A DNA stretch of 64,000 nt, taken from positions 62,001 to 126,000 of the forward strand of contig JAQUVX010000005.1 of assembly GCA_028693165.1 (NCBI GenBank), written 5' to 3'. The notes under the pieces are model-generated. The model worked only from the letters and a program-made list of their open reading frames with translations, did no database searches and was not told the origin of the DNA. The DNA is from Lachnospiraceae bacterium (GTDB taxonomy: Bacteria > Bacillota > Clostridia > Lachnospirales > Lachnospiraceae). Below, in pieces: positions 23,710 through 32,999 of the stretch; the stretch's first letter is position 1, and every line of letters starts with the position of its first letter. The translations under genes and the position numbers were made by a program.

Positions 23710-24567
23710 TTACAGCGCCCGGAGCTGCTGGCTCAGTTCCTCGCCGAGCTTCATCTTCGCCACATAGCGCACTTCGCCCGTCATATGAACCTCGCCATCT
23801 TCCTCAATCTCGATCTCCATCACGCCGCCGGGCATCTTCACGTAGGTCTTCGGGTCCACCAGACCCAAGCGATGCGCCACACCCGCCGCCGCGCAGCAGC
23901 TCGTTCCGGAAGCCAGGGTATAACCTGCACCGCGCTCGTAAGTCTCGATCTCGATGTGCGTTCGGTCGATGACGTTCATGATCGTCGTATTGATCCGATC
24001 CGGGAAATATTCCGCAGTCTCAGAATAACGCCCGATCCGGCAGACAATCTTCTTGGAAATCTCTTTTAAAAAGATCACGCAATGCGGATTGCCGATGGAC
24101 ACACAGGTCGTCTTGTAGGGGATCTCGTTGAATGTCATGGTCTCATCAATCACTTCTCTGCGCTTCCCTGTCACCGGGATCTCATTGCTCCAGAAGGACA
24201 GCTTCCCCATCGACACGGTCAGCTTGCCGCCGGTCTCCGTCAGAAATTCCACCCGCACCGGGCCGCCCGCGGTCTGAATCGTCACGTGCTTTTTCTCCAC
24301 ATATCCGGCATCCTTCAAATATTTTGCATAGATGCGGATTCCGTTTCCGCTCTTCTCGGCCAGGCTGCCGTCCGGATTCCAAATGCGCACATCCAACCCA
24401 TCCTCCCCAAACAGCGGTCCTTCCAGGATGCCGTCCGCACCCACACCGATATTGCGGTTGCAGATCAGGCGCACCCGCTTAGCCGTAAGCGGAAATGGAT
24501 TCTGCTCCGGATTGTAAATCAGATAATCATTTCCAAGTCCATGGTATTTTTCTACGGTAACCTTCAT
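23710..24567 (-). CDS. DapF-like protein with both catalytic cysteines replaced by serine
   Basis: From ATG 24567 (GGAGG upstream) the protein has 285 residues and clearly has the diaminopimelate epimerase fold: HGLGNDYLIY, NIGVGADGIL, KSGNGIR, SIGNPHCVIF and LASGTSCCAAAG. The two positions that are cysteine in DapF are S73 (KSGNGIR) and S220 (LASGT). Thiol-based two-base racemisation therefore should not work as in DapF. It may be an isomerase with other chemistry, as in PhzF-like relatives, act on another amino acid, or be inactive. A normal dapF is present at 13311-14114. It stands alone, divergent from the AraC-type regulator gene. Confidence 0.85.
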   Translation of the reverse strand: MKVTVEKYHGLGNDYLIYNPEQNPFPLTAKRVRLICNRNIGVGADGILEGPLFGEDGLDVRIWNPDGSLAEKSGNGIRIYAKYLKDAGYVEKKHVTIQTAGGPVRVEFLTETGGKLTVSMGKLSFWSNEIPVTGKRREVIDETMTFNEIPYKTTCVSIGNPHCVIFLKEISKKIVCRIGRYSETAEYFPDRINTTIMNVIDRTHIEIETYERGAGYTLASGTSCCAAAGVAHRLGLVDPKTYVKMPGGVMEIEIEEDGEVHMTGEVRYVAKMKLGEELSQQLRAL

Positions 24568-24789
24568 ATTCAAATCCTCCTGCTGCCGCTCTTTTCCGGC
24601 CTGATGTTCTTTGATGATATTCTATTCTTCTCCTTCTATTAAAACATCACTTTTATCCATTTAATATCCATTTTGTGCTGTTTTTATTGCAAAAAGTGCG
24701 AAACTCATGTTATGCTTTACCTGCGAGCCCATAGGCAACCGCACAGGCAGCCTCACTCCCCAAAAATCCCCGCCCAAGGAGGTCATCCC

Positions 24790-25677
24790 ATGAAGCACAC
24801 CAACCACACCACTCACCCCCATCACACCGACCCGTCAGCCGCTGACAAACGCGGCTACTTAACCGGAGATTTCCGGCTGTTTCACCTGACCGACGTGGGG
24901 AAGCAGGAATTTTCCTTCCATTATCATGACTTTGACAAAATCATCATTTTCCTGTCCGGCTCCGTGACCTATCTGATCGAGGGCCGTTCTTACGAGCTGC
25001 AGCCCTACGACATCGTGCTGGTGAACCACAACGAGATCCACAAGCCGCTGATCGATATGACAGTTCCCTATGAACGGATCATCGTCTATCTCTCGCCGGA
25101 TTTTCTCTCCGCCTACCAGACGGATTCCTATGATCTGGCGGATTGCTTCACCCGGGCGCGCAGTACCCAGTCGCACGTTCTGCGCATGAAGAACCCCTCC
25201 AGCCGCTCCCTGTTCGCCACCATCAAGCAGTTGGAGAGCTCCTGCACCCAGCACGGCTATGCGGAGGAGCTGTACCGTCAGGTTCTGTTCTTAGAATTCC
25301 TGATCCAGCTTTGCCGCACGGCGCAGCACCAGAAGCTGGACTTTCCCGATGCCCCTCATGCGGATGGGAGAATTCTGGACATTATGGATTATATTAAGGA
25401 ACATCTTGCAGATGCGCTGGACGTGGATCAGATTGCCGCGCAGTTTCATTTCAGCCGTTATCATCTCATGCGGCTGTTCAAACAGGAAACCGGCTGCACC
25501 CTCGGCCGCTATATCACAAGCAAACGGCTTCTGGCGGCACGCGGTCTGCTGGAAAGCGATCTTGCCCTGACCGAGATCTGCTATCGCTGCGGATTTCAAA
25601 ACTATTCCACCTTCTCCCGCGCCTACCGGATAGAATTTGGCGAATGTCCCCGCGACACGCGCATTTCCGGAAAGTAA
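24790..25677 (+). CDS. AraC-family transcriptional regulator with cupin domain
   Basis: ATG 24790 follows AAGGAGG; the product has 295 residues. The N-terminal cupin sensing domain holds HYHDFDKIIIFLSG and YELQPYDIVLVNHNEIHKP. The C-terminal double helix-turn-helix of AraC type reads FHFSRYHLMRLFKQETG and ICYRCGFQNYSTFSRAYR. It probably responds to a small sugar-like or other organic ligand. It lies between the divergent DapF-like gene and the liv operon and is closed by its own terminator, so either neighbour could be its target. Confidence 0.9.
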   Translation: MKHTNHTTHPHHTDPSAADKRGYLTGDFRLFHLTDVGKQEFSFHYHDFDKIIIFLSGSVTYLIEGRSYELQPYDIVLVNHNEIHKPLIDMTVPYERIIVYLSPDFLSAYQTDSYDLADCFTRARSTQSHVLRMKNPSSRSLFATIKQLESSCTQHGYAEELYRQVLFLEFLIQLCRTAQHQKLDFPDAPHADGRILDIMDYIKEHLADALDVDQIAAQFHFSRYHLMRLFKQETGCTLGRYITSKRLLAARGLLESDLALTEICYRCGFQNYSTFSRAYRIEFGECPRDTRISGK

Positions 25678-25696
25678 CGTTCTTCTGTTTCAGCGA

Positions 25697-25727
25697 AACT
25701 GTCTTTCTATGAGAGACAGTTTTTTCT
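25697..25727 (+). terminator. Intrinsic terminator after the AraC-type gene
   Basis: AACTGTCT (25698-25705) pairs with AGACAGTT (25715-25722), and the T run continues to 25726. Confidence 0.8.
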
Positions 25728-25784
25728 ATTTGCATTTCCCACGAAAGAATCCACTTAAGAATTTTATTTTTTTTTAATTTTTTC

Positions 25785-25812
25785 TTGAAGTTTTCGTATC
25801 ATCTGCTATAAT
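25785..25812 (+). promoter_or_regulatory. Promoter of the branched-chain amino-acid ABC operon
   Basis: TTGAAG (25785-25790), a 16-bp spacer and TATAAT (25807-25812), about 80 bp before the binding-protein gene. A long T-rich tract precedes it and could act as an UP element. Confidence 0.6.
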
Positions 25813-25890
25813 ATAAAACATCGTGTTTCCATATGAAAGACACTTGTAGTTCAGCAAAATACATGGAGCACAAAAAAGGAGGATTCAATT

Positions 25891-27090
25891 ATGAAAATGA
25901 AAAAAGTTCTTGCAGTATCCCTCACGGCATGTATGAGCGCAAGCCTGCTGGCAGGCTGCGGCGGAAGCTCCAGTTCCGGAAGCGGTGCTGCTGCAGGCGG
26001 CAGTTCTAACGGCGAGAAAGTCATCAAAATCGGCGTATTCGAGCCGACCACCGGTGAGAACGGCGGCGGCGGGTTCCAGGAGGTTCTGGGTATGCGTTAT
26101 GCGAACCAGACGCACCCGACGGTCAAGATCGGCGAGGATGAATATAAAGTAGAGCTTGTGGAGGTTGACAACAAATCCGACAAGACCGAAGCGGTCAATG
26201 CCGCACAGAAGCTGGTAAGTGAGAAGGTTTCCGTTGTACTTGGAAGCTACGGCTCCGGCGTTTCCATCGCTGCAGGTCAGATTTTCGCAGATGCCAAGAT
26301 TCCGGCGATCGGCGCTTCCTGTACCAACCCGCAGGTTACACAGGGCAACGATTTCTACTTCCGCACCTGCTTCCTGGATCCATTCCAGGGCACGGTTATG
26401 GCCAACTACGCAAATGACAACGGTGCAAAGACCGCGGCTGTCATCACCCAGCTTGGAGATGATTACTCCTCAGGACTTGGTTCCTTCTTCAAATCAGCAT
26501 TTGCTGATCTGGGCGGTTCCATTGTAAGTGAAGAGCAGTTCCAGACCAACCAGACGGATTTCAAGGCGATTCTGACCAACATCAAGGCACAGAACCCGGA
26601 CTTCATCTTCACCCCGTCCTCCATCACCACGGCTCCGCTGATCATCAAGCAGGCCCGTGAGCTTGGTATTACCGCAACCATCGCTGCCGGTGATACCTGG
26701 GAGAACTCCACCATCATCGAGAATGCAGGCGATTCCGCAAACGGCGTTGTCATTTCCACCTTCTTCGATGAGGCTGAGCCGGCCAACGATGAGGCAGCTT
26801 CCTTCATCGCCGGATTCAAGACCTTCTTAAAGGACAACAAACAGGAAGAAATCATCCCGGCTGTATCCGCTCTTGGCTATGACGCTTACCTGTGTGCAAT
26901 CAAGGCCATCGAGGATGCCGGTTCTACCGATACCACTGCAATCCGCGATGCTCTGAAAAATGTTTCCATCGACGGCGTTACCGGAACCATTTCCTTCGAT
27001 GAAAATGGCGATGCCAAGAAAGACATGGCCTTCATCAAAACCATCGAAGACGGCCAGTTCAAGTTCCTGACCACCACGACTATCAAATAA
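25891..27090 (+). CDS. Branched-chain amino-acid ABC transporter substrate-binding lipoprotein (LivK type)
   Basis: A 399-residue lipoprotein. The signal peptide MKMKKVLAVSLTACMSASLLAGCGG carries the lipobox LAGC and is followed by a Ser/Gly linker. A Peripla_BP_6 domain starts KIGVFEPTTGENGGGG, and LLGSYGSG-like and GATC-like ligand-contact segments are visible as VLGSYGSGVS and IPAIGASCTNP. AAAGGAGG precedes ATG 25891. It is the first gene of a five-gene operon with two permeases and two ATPases. Branched-chain amino acids are the family default; other amides or amino acids are possible. Confidence 0.92.
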   Translation: MKMKKVLAVSLTACMSASLLAGCGGSSSSGSGAAAGGSSNGEKVIKIGVFEPTTGENGGGGFQEVLGMRYANQTHPTVKIGEDEYKVELVEVDNKSDKTEAVNAAQKLVSEKVSVVLGSYGSGVSIAAGQIFADAKIPAIGASCTNPQVTQGNDFYFRTCFLDPFQGTVMANYANDNGAKTAAVITQLGDDYSSGLGSFFKSAFADLGGSIVSEEQFQTNQTDFKAILTNIKAQNPDFIFTPSSITTAPLIIKQARELGITATIAAGDTWENSTIIENAGDSANGVVISTFFDEAEPANDEAASFIAGFKTFLKDNKQEEIIPAVSALGYDAYLCAIKAIEDAGSTDTTAIRDALKNVSIDGVTGTISFDENGDAKKDMAFIKTIEDGQFKFLTTTTIK

Positions 27091-27207
27091 GTAATTTATC
27101 CTTTCGAGCTTTTGAAGCAGGTTACATATCCGGACGAGTGGGGACATCTAGTTTTCCCACTCGTTCCGTTTGTTTCTATCCACTTAAGACAGGAGGCAAT
27201 TTTCCCC

Positions 27208-28089
27208 ATGAGTTTAACAACATTCCTTCAACAGTGTCTGACCGGTATCTCCCTTGGCGGCGCCTACGCGCTGATCGCCATCGGCTATACGCTGGTCTAC
27301 GGCATCCTTCGGCTCATCAACTTCGCCCACGGCGATATCTTCATGATGGCTGGCTATTTCATGATCTTCGCCATGGCAAGCCTTCCATGGTTCATCGCAG
27401 TTCCGCTGGTTCTGCTGGTTACCGTACTGCTTGGTGTTTCCATCGAGCGCGTGGCTTACCGCCCTCTGCGCACCGCACCGAGAATGTCTGTCATGATCTC
27501 AGCCATCGGTGTTTCCTACCTGCTGCAGAATCTGGCTACTTATCTGTTCACGGCGCTTCCAAAGGGCTATCCGGAGATTCCGTTCCTGAAGAAGATCTTC
27601 CAGATCGGCGGCCTGTCTGCCTCTTTTGTAACCTTCTTAACTCCGGTCCTGACTTTGATTATCGTGTATGTTCTGATCGTACTGATTAATAAAACCAAGA
27701 TTGGTATGGCTATGCGTGCCGTATCCAAGGATTACGATACCGCCGCCCTGATGGGGATCAAGATCAACCGCGTCATCACCTTTACCTTTGCGGTTGGCTC
27801 CCTCCTTGCGGCTGTGGGTTCTGTTTTGTACTTTACCGACCGTATGACCGTGTTCCCGTTCTCCGGCTCCCTGCCGGGTCTGAAATGCTTCGTGGCGGCG
27901 GTATTCGGCGGCATCGGCAGCATTCCGGGCGCTGTCATCGGAGGCTTTATCCTGGGACTTGGCGAGACTGCACTGGTTGCCCTGGGATATTCCACCTTCA
28001 GTGACGCATTTACGTTCGTCCTGTTAATCATCATTCTCCTGATCAAGCCGACCGGCCTGTTCGGCGAGAAGACAACCGATAAAGTGTGA
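27208..28089 (+). CDS. livH: Branched-chain amino-acid ABC transporter permease LivH
   Basis: ATG 27208 follows AGGAGG; the product has 293 residues. It is a hydrophobic protein with about eight helices and the family marks LTGISLGGAYALIAIGYTLVYGI, INFAHGDIFMMAGY and a C-terminal GIGSIPGAVIGGFILG coupling region, each shown in part. It forms the membrane channel with LivM. It lies 117 bp after the binding-protein gene and 10 bp before livM. Confidence 0.93.
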   Translation: MSLTTFLQQCLTGISLGGAYALIAIGYTLVYGILRLINFAHGDIFMMAGYFMIFAMASLPWFIAVPLVLLVTVLLGVSIERVAYRPLRTAPRMSVMISAIGVSYLLQNLATYLFTALPKGYPEIPFLKKIFQIGGLSASFVTFLTPVLTLIIVYVLIVLINKTKIGMAMRAVSKDYDTAALMGIKINRVITFTFAVGSLLAAVGSVLYFTDRMTVFPFSGSLPGLKCFVAAVFGGIGSIPGAVIGGFILGLGETALVALGYSTFSDAFTFVLLIIILLIKPTGLFGEKTTDKV

Positions 28090-28099
28090 GGTGCCCGAC

Positions 28100-29203
28100 A
28101 TGAAAAAAGCAATCGTTTCCAAAAACAAACTTTATACGCTGATCGCGCTGCTGGTTGTCATCGGCCTCCTTGCATTTTTGCAGGTTAACAGCGCCGAATA
28201 CAGCTACCCGATCTCCATCCTGGAGCGAAGCGCCATCTATGCTGTGGTCGCCGTATCCATGAACCTTCTGACCGGCTTTACCGGACTGTTCTCCTTAGGG
28301 CAGGCCGGCTTTATGGCAATCGGTGCGTACACCGTAGCCATCTTAACCATTCCGGTCGATAACCGTCCAAGTGTCTATTATGTGAATGGTATTTCCCCTG
28401 TGATTGAGAATCTCCACTGCCCATTCTGGATGGCTCTGATCATTGCAGGCCTTCTGGCTGCCGCTGTGGCAGCTCTGATCGGTATCCCGGTTCTGCGCCT
28501 TAAGAGTGACTATCTGGCGATCGCGACCCTGGGCTTTTCCGAGATCATCCGTGCAATCCTTGCTGCCCCGCAGCTCGACCGCATTACCAACGGTTCCTAC
28601 GGCCTCAAGAATATCCCGGGCTTCCCGAACCTGTTTGCCGCATTTGGGCTGTGCGCCCTGTGCATCGGACTCATGGTTCTTTTGATCAATTCCTCCTACG
28701 GGCGCGCCTTCAAGGCACTGCGCGAGGACGAGATCGCCGCACAGGCCATGGGACTGAACCTGTTCCATTACAAAGAGCTGGCCTTCGTGATCTCCTCCTT
28801 CTTCACCGGAGTCGGCGGCGGACTGCTGGCTATGTTCATGCGCTCCATCGAGGCGAGAACCTTCTCCATCTCCCTGACCTACGACATTCTTCTGATCGTG
28901 GTTCTGGGCGGAATCGGAAGTGTCACAGGAAGTGTCCTGGGTGCCTTCCTCGTAACCGCCGGCCGTGAATGGCTGCGTTTCTTCGACAATCCGCTGACCA
29001 TCGGCGGCGTGCAGATTCCGCTGTTCCGCTCCGGTTTCCGTATGGTCATCTTCTCCATCCTGCTGATGGTAGTCGTACTCTTCTACCGCCGCGGCATCAT
29101 GGGCAGCAATGAATTTTCCTGGGACGGCCTGGGACGCCTGTTAAAGAGCATTCCCGCACGCCTTTCCGGCAAGTACAAATCAAAGAAGGGAGAGAACGCA
29201 TAA
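28100..29203 (+). CDS. livM: Branched-chain amino-acid ABC transporter permease LivM
   Basis: ATG 28100 follows GAGGTG; the protein is 367 residues with about ten membrane helices. Family marks are LTGFTGLFSLGQAGFMAIGAY and GVGGGLLAMFMR, and the coupling motif GGIGSVTGSVLGAFLV lies near the C-terminus. The final residues are basic (KYKSKKGENA). Its stop overlaps the start of livG (TAATG), so the two are translationally coupled. Confidence 0.93.
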   Translation: MKKAIVSKNKLYTLIALLVVIGLLAFLQVNSAEYSYPISILERSAIYAVVAVSMNLLTGFTGLFSLGQAGFMAIGAYTVAILTIPVDNRPSVYYVNGISPVIENLHCPFWMALIIAGLLAAAVAALIGIPVLRLKSDYLAIATLGFSEIIRAILAAPQLDRITNGSYGLKNIPGFPNLFAAFGLCALCIGLMVLLINSSYGRAFKALREDEIAAQAMGLNLFHYKELAFVISSFFTGVGGGLLAMFMRSIEARTFSISLTYDILLIVVLGGIGSVTGSVLGAFLVTAGREWLRFFDNPLTIGGVQIPLFRSGFRMVIFSILLMVVVLFYRRGIMGSNEFSWDGLGRLLKSIPARLSGKYKSKKGENA

Positions 29204-30060
29204 TGGCTGAGCAGAAATCCAATATTCTTCATATGGAACATGTAACCATGCAGTTTGGCGGTGTTGTCGCCGTCAACGGTCTGTCCCTGGATGTCAACGA
29301 GGGCGAGATCGTCGCTCTGATCGGCCCTAACGGTGCCGGCAAAACCACCGCGTTCAACTGTGTGACCGGTATCTACGAGCCGACCTACGGCAAGGTTGAT
29401 TTTCTCGGCGAGACGATCCTCTCCAATATGCCAAAGGGCAAGATGACAAAGGCGTATGCAGGTGACGTGGAACCGACGCTGCTTCCAATCACCAAAAATA
29501 CCCCGGATGTCATCACCAAAAAGGGCATCGCGCGTACCTTCCAGAACATCCGCCTGTTCGGTCAGCTGACCGTCTTTGACAATGTTCTGATCGCCAAGCA
29601 CATGCGCGCGAAGCAGAATGTCATTTCCGCCACGCTCCGCTTCAACCATGCCGAGGAGGCACGTATGCGCGCCGAGACCATGGCACTTTTGGAGGAACAG
29701 GATCTGGCGCATTTAAAAGACGAGATCGCCACGTCTCTTCCTTACGGCTTACAGCGCCGTCTGGAGATCGCCCGCGCGCTGGCTACGGAACCGAAGCTTC
29801 TGCTTCTGGATGAACCGGCTGCCGGCATGAACCCGCAGGAGACACAGGAGCTGACGGACTTCATCAAGAAAATCCGCGATTCCTATCATTTATCTATTTT
29901 TATGATTGAGCACCACATGGATCTGGTCATGCAGATTTCCGACCGCATCTATGTACTGGATTTCGGCAAGCTGATTGCCAACGGCACGCCGGACGAGATT
30001 CAGAATAATCAGCGTGTAATCGACGCATATCTGGGGGTGAGTGACGATGCTGAAAATTGA
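29203..30060 (+). CDS. livG: Branched-chain amino-acid ABC transporter ATPase LivG
   Basis: A 285-residue ATPase with Walker A GPNGAGKTT, Q-loop in ARTFQNIRLF, signature LPYGLQRRLEIARAL and Walker B LLLLDEPAAGMNP. The H-loop is in MIEHHMD. It is about 30 residues longer than the E. coli protein; the extra residues form a segment between Walker A and the Q-loop (around LSNMPKGKMTKAYAGDVEPT). It overlaps livM at its start and livF by 14 bp at its end. Confidence 0.94.
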   Translation: MAEQKSNILHMEHVTMQFGGVVAVNGLSLDVNEGEIVALIGPNGAGKTTAFNCVTGIYEPTYGKVDFLGETILSNMPKGKMTKAYAGDVEPTLLPITKNTPDVITKKGIARTFQNIRLFGQLTVFDNVLIAKHMRAKQNVISATLRFNHAEEARMRAETMALLEEQDLAHLKDEIATSLPYGLQRRLEIARALATEPKLLLLDEPAAGMNPQETQELTDFIKKIRDSYHLSIFMIEHHMDLVMQISDRIYVLDFGKLIANGTPDEIQNNQRVIDAYLGVSDDAEN

Positions 30061-30754
30061 AAATTTGCGTGTGAATTACGGCGGCATTGAGGCCGTAAAA
30101 GGGATCTCCTTCGAGGTTCCGGACAATAGTATTGTGACACTGATCGGTGCCAACGGTGCCGGCAAAAGCACCACACTGCGCGCCATCGTCGGGCTGGTCA
30201 AGCCGGCTGAGGGCAGCAGCATTACCCTGGCCGGCGAGGAGCTGATCGGCGTGGATACGCCGGACATCGTCAAGAAGGGAATCTCGCTGGTGCCGGAAGG
30301 CCGCCACGTGTTCCCGGACATGACCGTCATCGAGAATATCAAGATCGGTGCTTATCTGCGAAAGGATTCGCTGGATGCGGATATCGACTGGGTCTACACC
30401 CTGTTCCCGCGCTTGAAGGAGCGGAGCTGGCAGCTGGCCGGCACCCTCTCCGGCGGTGAGCAGCAGATGCTTGCCGTAGCCCGCGCACTGATGAGCCATC
30501 CGAAGATCCTCATGATGGACGAGCCGTCTCTGGGACTGGCACCGTTGATCGTAAAGGATATCTTCTCCATCATCAAGGAGATCAGCAAGCAGGGCGTAAC
30601 CGTCCTCCTGATCGAGCAGAACGCCAACATGGCCCTGCACACCGCCGATATCGGCTACGTGCTGGAAACCGGCACGATCACGCTCTCCGGCACCGGCAAG
30701 GAGCTGCTGGCCGATGAATCGGTGAAGGCCGCTTATCTTGGAAAGTCAAAATAA
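30047..30754 (+). CDS. livF: Branched-chain amino-acid ABC transporter ATPase LivF
   Basis: ATG 30047 is chosen because GGGGGTGA lies 6 bases upstream; an in-frame GTG at 30041 is too close. The product has 235 residues with Walker A GANGAGKST, Q-loop in LVPEGRHVFP, signature LSGGEQQMLAVARAL and Walker B ILMMDEPSLGLAP. It pairs with LivG to power the transporter. It is the last gene of the operon and is followed by a strong terminator hairpin. Confidence 0.94.
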   Translation: MLKIENLRVNYGGIEAVKGISFEVPDNSIVTLIGANGAGKSTTLRAIVGLVKPAEGSSITLAGEELIGVDTPDIVKKGISLVPEGRHVFPDMTVIENIKIGAYLRKDSLDADIDWVYTLFPRLKERSWQLAGTLSGGEQQMLAVARALMSHPKILMMDEPSLGLAPLIVKDIFSIIKEISKQGVTVLLIEQNANMALHTADIGYVLETGTITLSGTGKELLADESVKAAYLGKSK

Positions 30755-30783
30755 ACCAAGGCTTAATTAAAAGATTCAAATCA

Positions 30784-30833
30784 AAAATGCCTGAAATCCC
30801 GTTGCGCAGACGCAGCTTGATTTCAGGCATTTT
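30784..30833. terminator. Bidirectional terminator between livF and the MATE gene
   Basis: AAAATGCCTGAAATC (30784-30798) is the exact reverse complement of GATTTCAGGCATTTT (30819-30833), with a 20-base loop. A-rich sequence on one side and TTTTGTTTT on the other let it work for both convergent genes. Confidence 0.85.
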
Positions 30834-30867
30834 GTTTTAGTTCATTTTAAGTTGACCGCAGCGGCAC

Positions 30868-32238
30868 TCACCCCACGCGTCTCCGGCTTCGCTTTCCCAA
30901 TTTGCTGAAGTACAGATAATACACGGCAAACAGGATCGTGGTTGTCACCCAGGTCAGCGGATAGCTGAACATGATCGTATAAATATTGCGCGACATCGGA
31001 ACCACCACCAGAATCCAGGTCACACGCAGCACGCAGACGCCCACGCAGCACAGCATCATCGGAATCCAGCAGTCCCCCACTCCACGCAGCGCGCCGGATA
31101 AAATCTCAATCGACACATAGGTCACATAGGCCGGTGCCAGATAGCGCATCATTTCTATGCCAATGGTGATGACATCGGTATCGGTTGTGAAAAGCTGGTA
31201 GCCGTAGATGCCCCAGTTGTAAATCAGAACCGACATGGCAATGGATGCGCCGATGGTCATGTACATGCAGGTTCTTACACCGTGATGCACACGGTCTGTC
31301 TTCCCGGCTCCATAATTCTGTCCCACAAAGGTCGTCGCAGCAATGCCGAACGAGCTTACCATCATCCAGAACATGGCATCGATCTTGCTGTACGCAGTCC
31401 AGGCTGCCACCGTGTTCGTTCCAAGGGAATTGATCCCGGTCTGGATAATCACATTCGACGCTCCATACATCACGGACTGCAGGCCGGCCGGAAAACCGAT
31501 CCGGATCACGCGCTTTAGCATCCGTCCGTCCAGCCGAATCTGGCTCCAGTGCAGCTGATGCATGTCTTTGGTTCGCAGAAGCGCCCAGAGCACCAGCACC
31601 GCACTCAGCGCCTGCGAAAGAATCGTCGCCAGCGCCGCCCCAAGCACGCCCATCTTCATCACCACCACGAACAGGATGTCCAGACCGATATTGATCAGGC
31701 AGCTGATCATCAGAAAATACAGCGGCCGTTTGGAATCTCCCACCGCCCGCAGAATCGCTGCGCCGGTGTTGTAGAGCAGGTTTCCGATGATACCCAGGAA
31801 GTAGATCCGAATGTAGAGAACGGACGGCCCCAGCACATCCTCCGGTGTCCCCATGGCCTCAAGCGCAAGCGGAGCCAGCCAGACCCCAAGCACCATCATC
31901 GCCAGTCCGGAAAGAATACTGAACGCCACCGCCGTATGTACCGCATATCCCACCATCTCCGGCCGTTTGGCACCGTAATACTGAGAAATGATCACGGATG
32001 CACCGGATGAAAGCCCCACAAAGAAGCCAACCACCATCTGTGTCAGCATTCCCGTGGAACCGCCGACGGCAGACAGCGCCTCCTTCCCCACGAAGCGCCC
32101 CACGATCATGGCATCTGCGGCATTGTAAAGCTGCTGGAAAAAGGTTCCGAACAGAATCGGAAAAAAGAACAGCAAAAGCTGTTTCCAGATAACGCCCTCA
32201 GTGATTTGATTGGTCCTCTGTACCGTCCCCTTCGACAT
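30868..32238 (-). CDS. MATE-family efflux transporter
   Basis: A 456-residue membrane protein with twelve predicted helices in two similar halves. MATE marks include the N-terminal LFFFPILFGTFFQQLYNAADAMIVGR region (positions about 23-48, quoted in part) and the corresponding second-half SFGIAATTFVGQNYGAGKTDR. Such proteins export cationic drugs or metabolites using a Na+ or H+ gradient; the substrate is unknown. It lies 15 bp after the polar amino-acid ATPase gene on the same strand and may be cotranscribed with that operon. A second MATE gene is at 38430-39788. Confidence 0.92.
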   Translation of the reverse strand: MSKGTVQRTNQITEGVIWKQLLLFFFPILFGTFFQQLYNAADAMIVGRFVGKEALSAVGGSTGMLTQMVVGFFVGLSSGASVIISQYYGAKRPEMVGYAVHTAVAFSILSGLAMMVLGVWLAPLALEAMGTPEDVLGPSVLYIRIYFLGIIGNLLYNTGAAILRAVGDSKRPLYFLMISCLINIGLDILFVVVMKMGVLGAALATILSQALSAVLVLWALLRTKDMHQLHWSQIRLDGRMLKRVIRIGFPAGLQSVMYGASNVIIQTGINSLGTNTVAAWTAYSKIDAMFWMMVSSFGIAATTFVGQNYGAGKTDRVHHGVRTCMYMTIGASIAMSVLIYNWGIYGYQLFTTDTDVITIGIEMMRYLAPAYVTYVSIEILSGALRGVGDCWIPMMLCCVGVCVLRVTWILVVVPMSRNIYTIMFSYPLTWVTTTILFAVYYLYFSKLGKRSRRRVG

Positions 32239-32253
32239 TCTTTTCTCTCCATC

Positions 32254-32997
32254 CTACCCCTGCATAAATCTGCTGAGGAATTCCTGTGTCTTCGCCTTCT
32301 GCGGGTTTCCGAAGATCTCCTCCGGCCTGCCGGCTTCCTCGATGACACCGTCTGCCATGAACACCACATGGTTTGACACATCACGGGCAAACGCCATCTC
32401 ATGCGTGACGATGATCATCGTGATGCCCTCCTTTGCCAGCGTTCTCATAACCGCCAGAACCTCGCCCACCATCTGCGGGTCCAGTGCGGAGGTTGGCTCA
32501 TCGAACAGCAGCACTTCCGGTTCCATCGCCAGCGCACGGGCAATCGCCACACGCTGCTTCTGACCGCCGGAAATCTGTTTGGGCTTCGCGTTGATATAAG
32601 GCGCCATACCTACCTTTTCCAGATATTTCATGGCGTTGGCTTTCGCCTCTTCCTTATTCTTCTTTAAAACCTGCGTCTGACCGACCATGCAGTTTTCCAG
32701 AACCGTCATGTTGTTGAACAGGTTGAAGCTCTGGAATACCATTCCGACCTTGGAACGGTACGCCGGGACATTGACACCGGAACTGGTAATATCATCTTCG
32801 TGATAAAGGATCTCTCCGGTCGTCGGTGTTTCCAGCATGTTGATGCAGCGCAGAAGCGTCGACTTTCCAGAACCGGATGCGCCGATGATACAGGTTACAT
32901 CGCCCGTATCCACCACAAAATCGATGTCGCGCAGTACCACATGTTTTCCGAAGGATTTGCTTAAGTGGCGAATCTCAAGTACATGTTGTTCAGCCAT
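32254..32997 (-). CDS. Polar amino-acid ABC transporter ATP-binding protein (GlnQ type)
   Basis: A 247-residue ATPase of the polar amino-acid uptake class. It shows Walker [11 protein letters not shown]-loop in [11 protein letters not shown], signature [15 protein letters not shown], Walker [14 protein letters not shown] and H-loop VTHEM. It begins 2 bp after the permease stop, so the binding protein, permease and ATPase form one operon, transcribed right to left. It drives uptake of a polar or charged amino acid such as glutamine, cystine or arginine. Confidence 0.93.
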   Translation of the reverse strand: MAEQHVLEIRHLSKSFGKHVVLRDIDFVVDTGDVTCIIGASGSGKSTLLRCINMLETPTTGEILYHEDDITSSGVNVPAYRSKVGMVFQSFNLFNNMTVLENCMVGQTQVLKKNKEEAKANAMKYLEKVGMAPYINAKPKQISGGQKQRVAIARALAMEPEVLLFDEPTSALDPQMVGEVLAVMRTLAKEGITMIIVTHEMAFARDVSNHVVFMADGVIEEAGRPEEIFGNPQKAKTQEFLSRFMQG

Positions 32998-32999
32998 GA

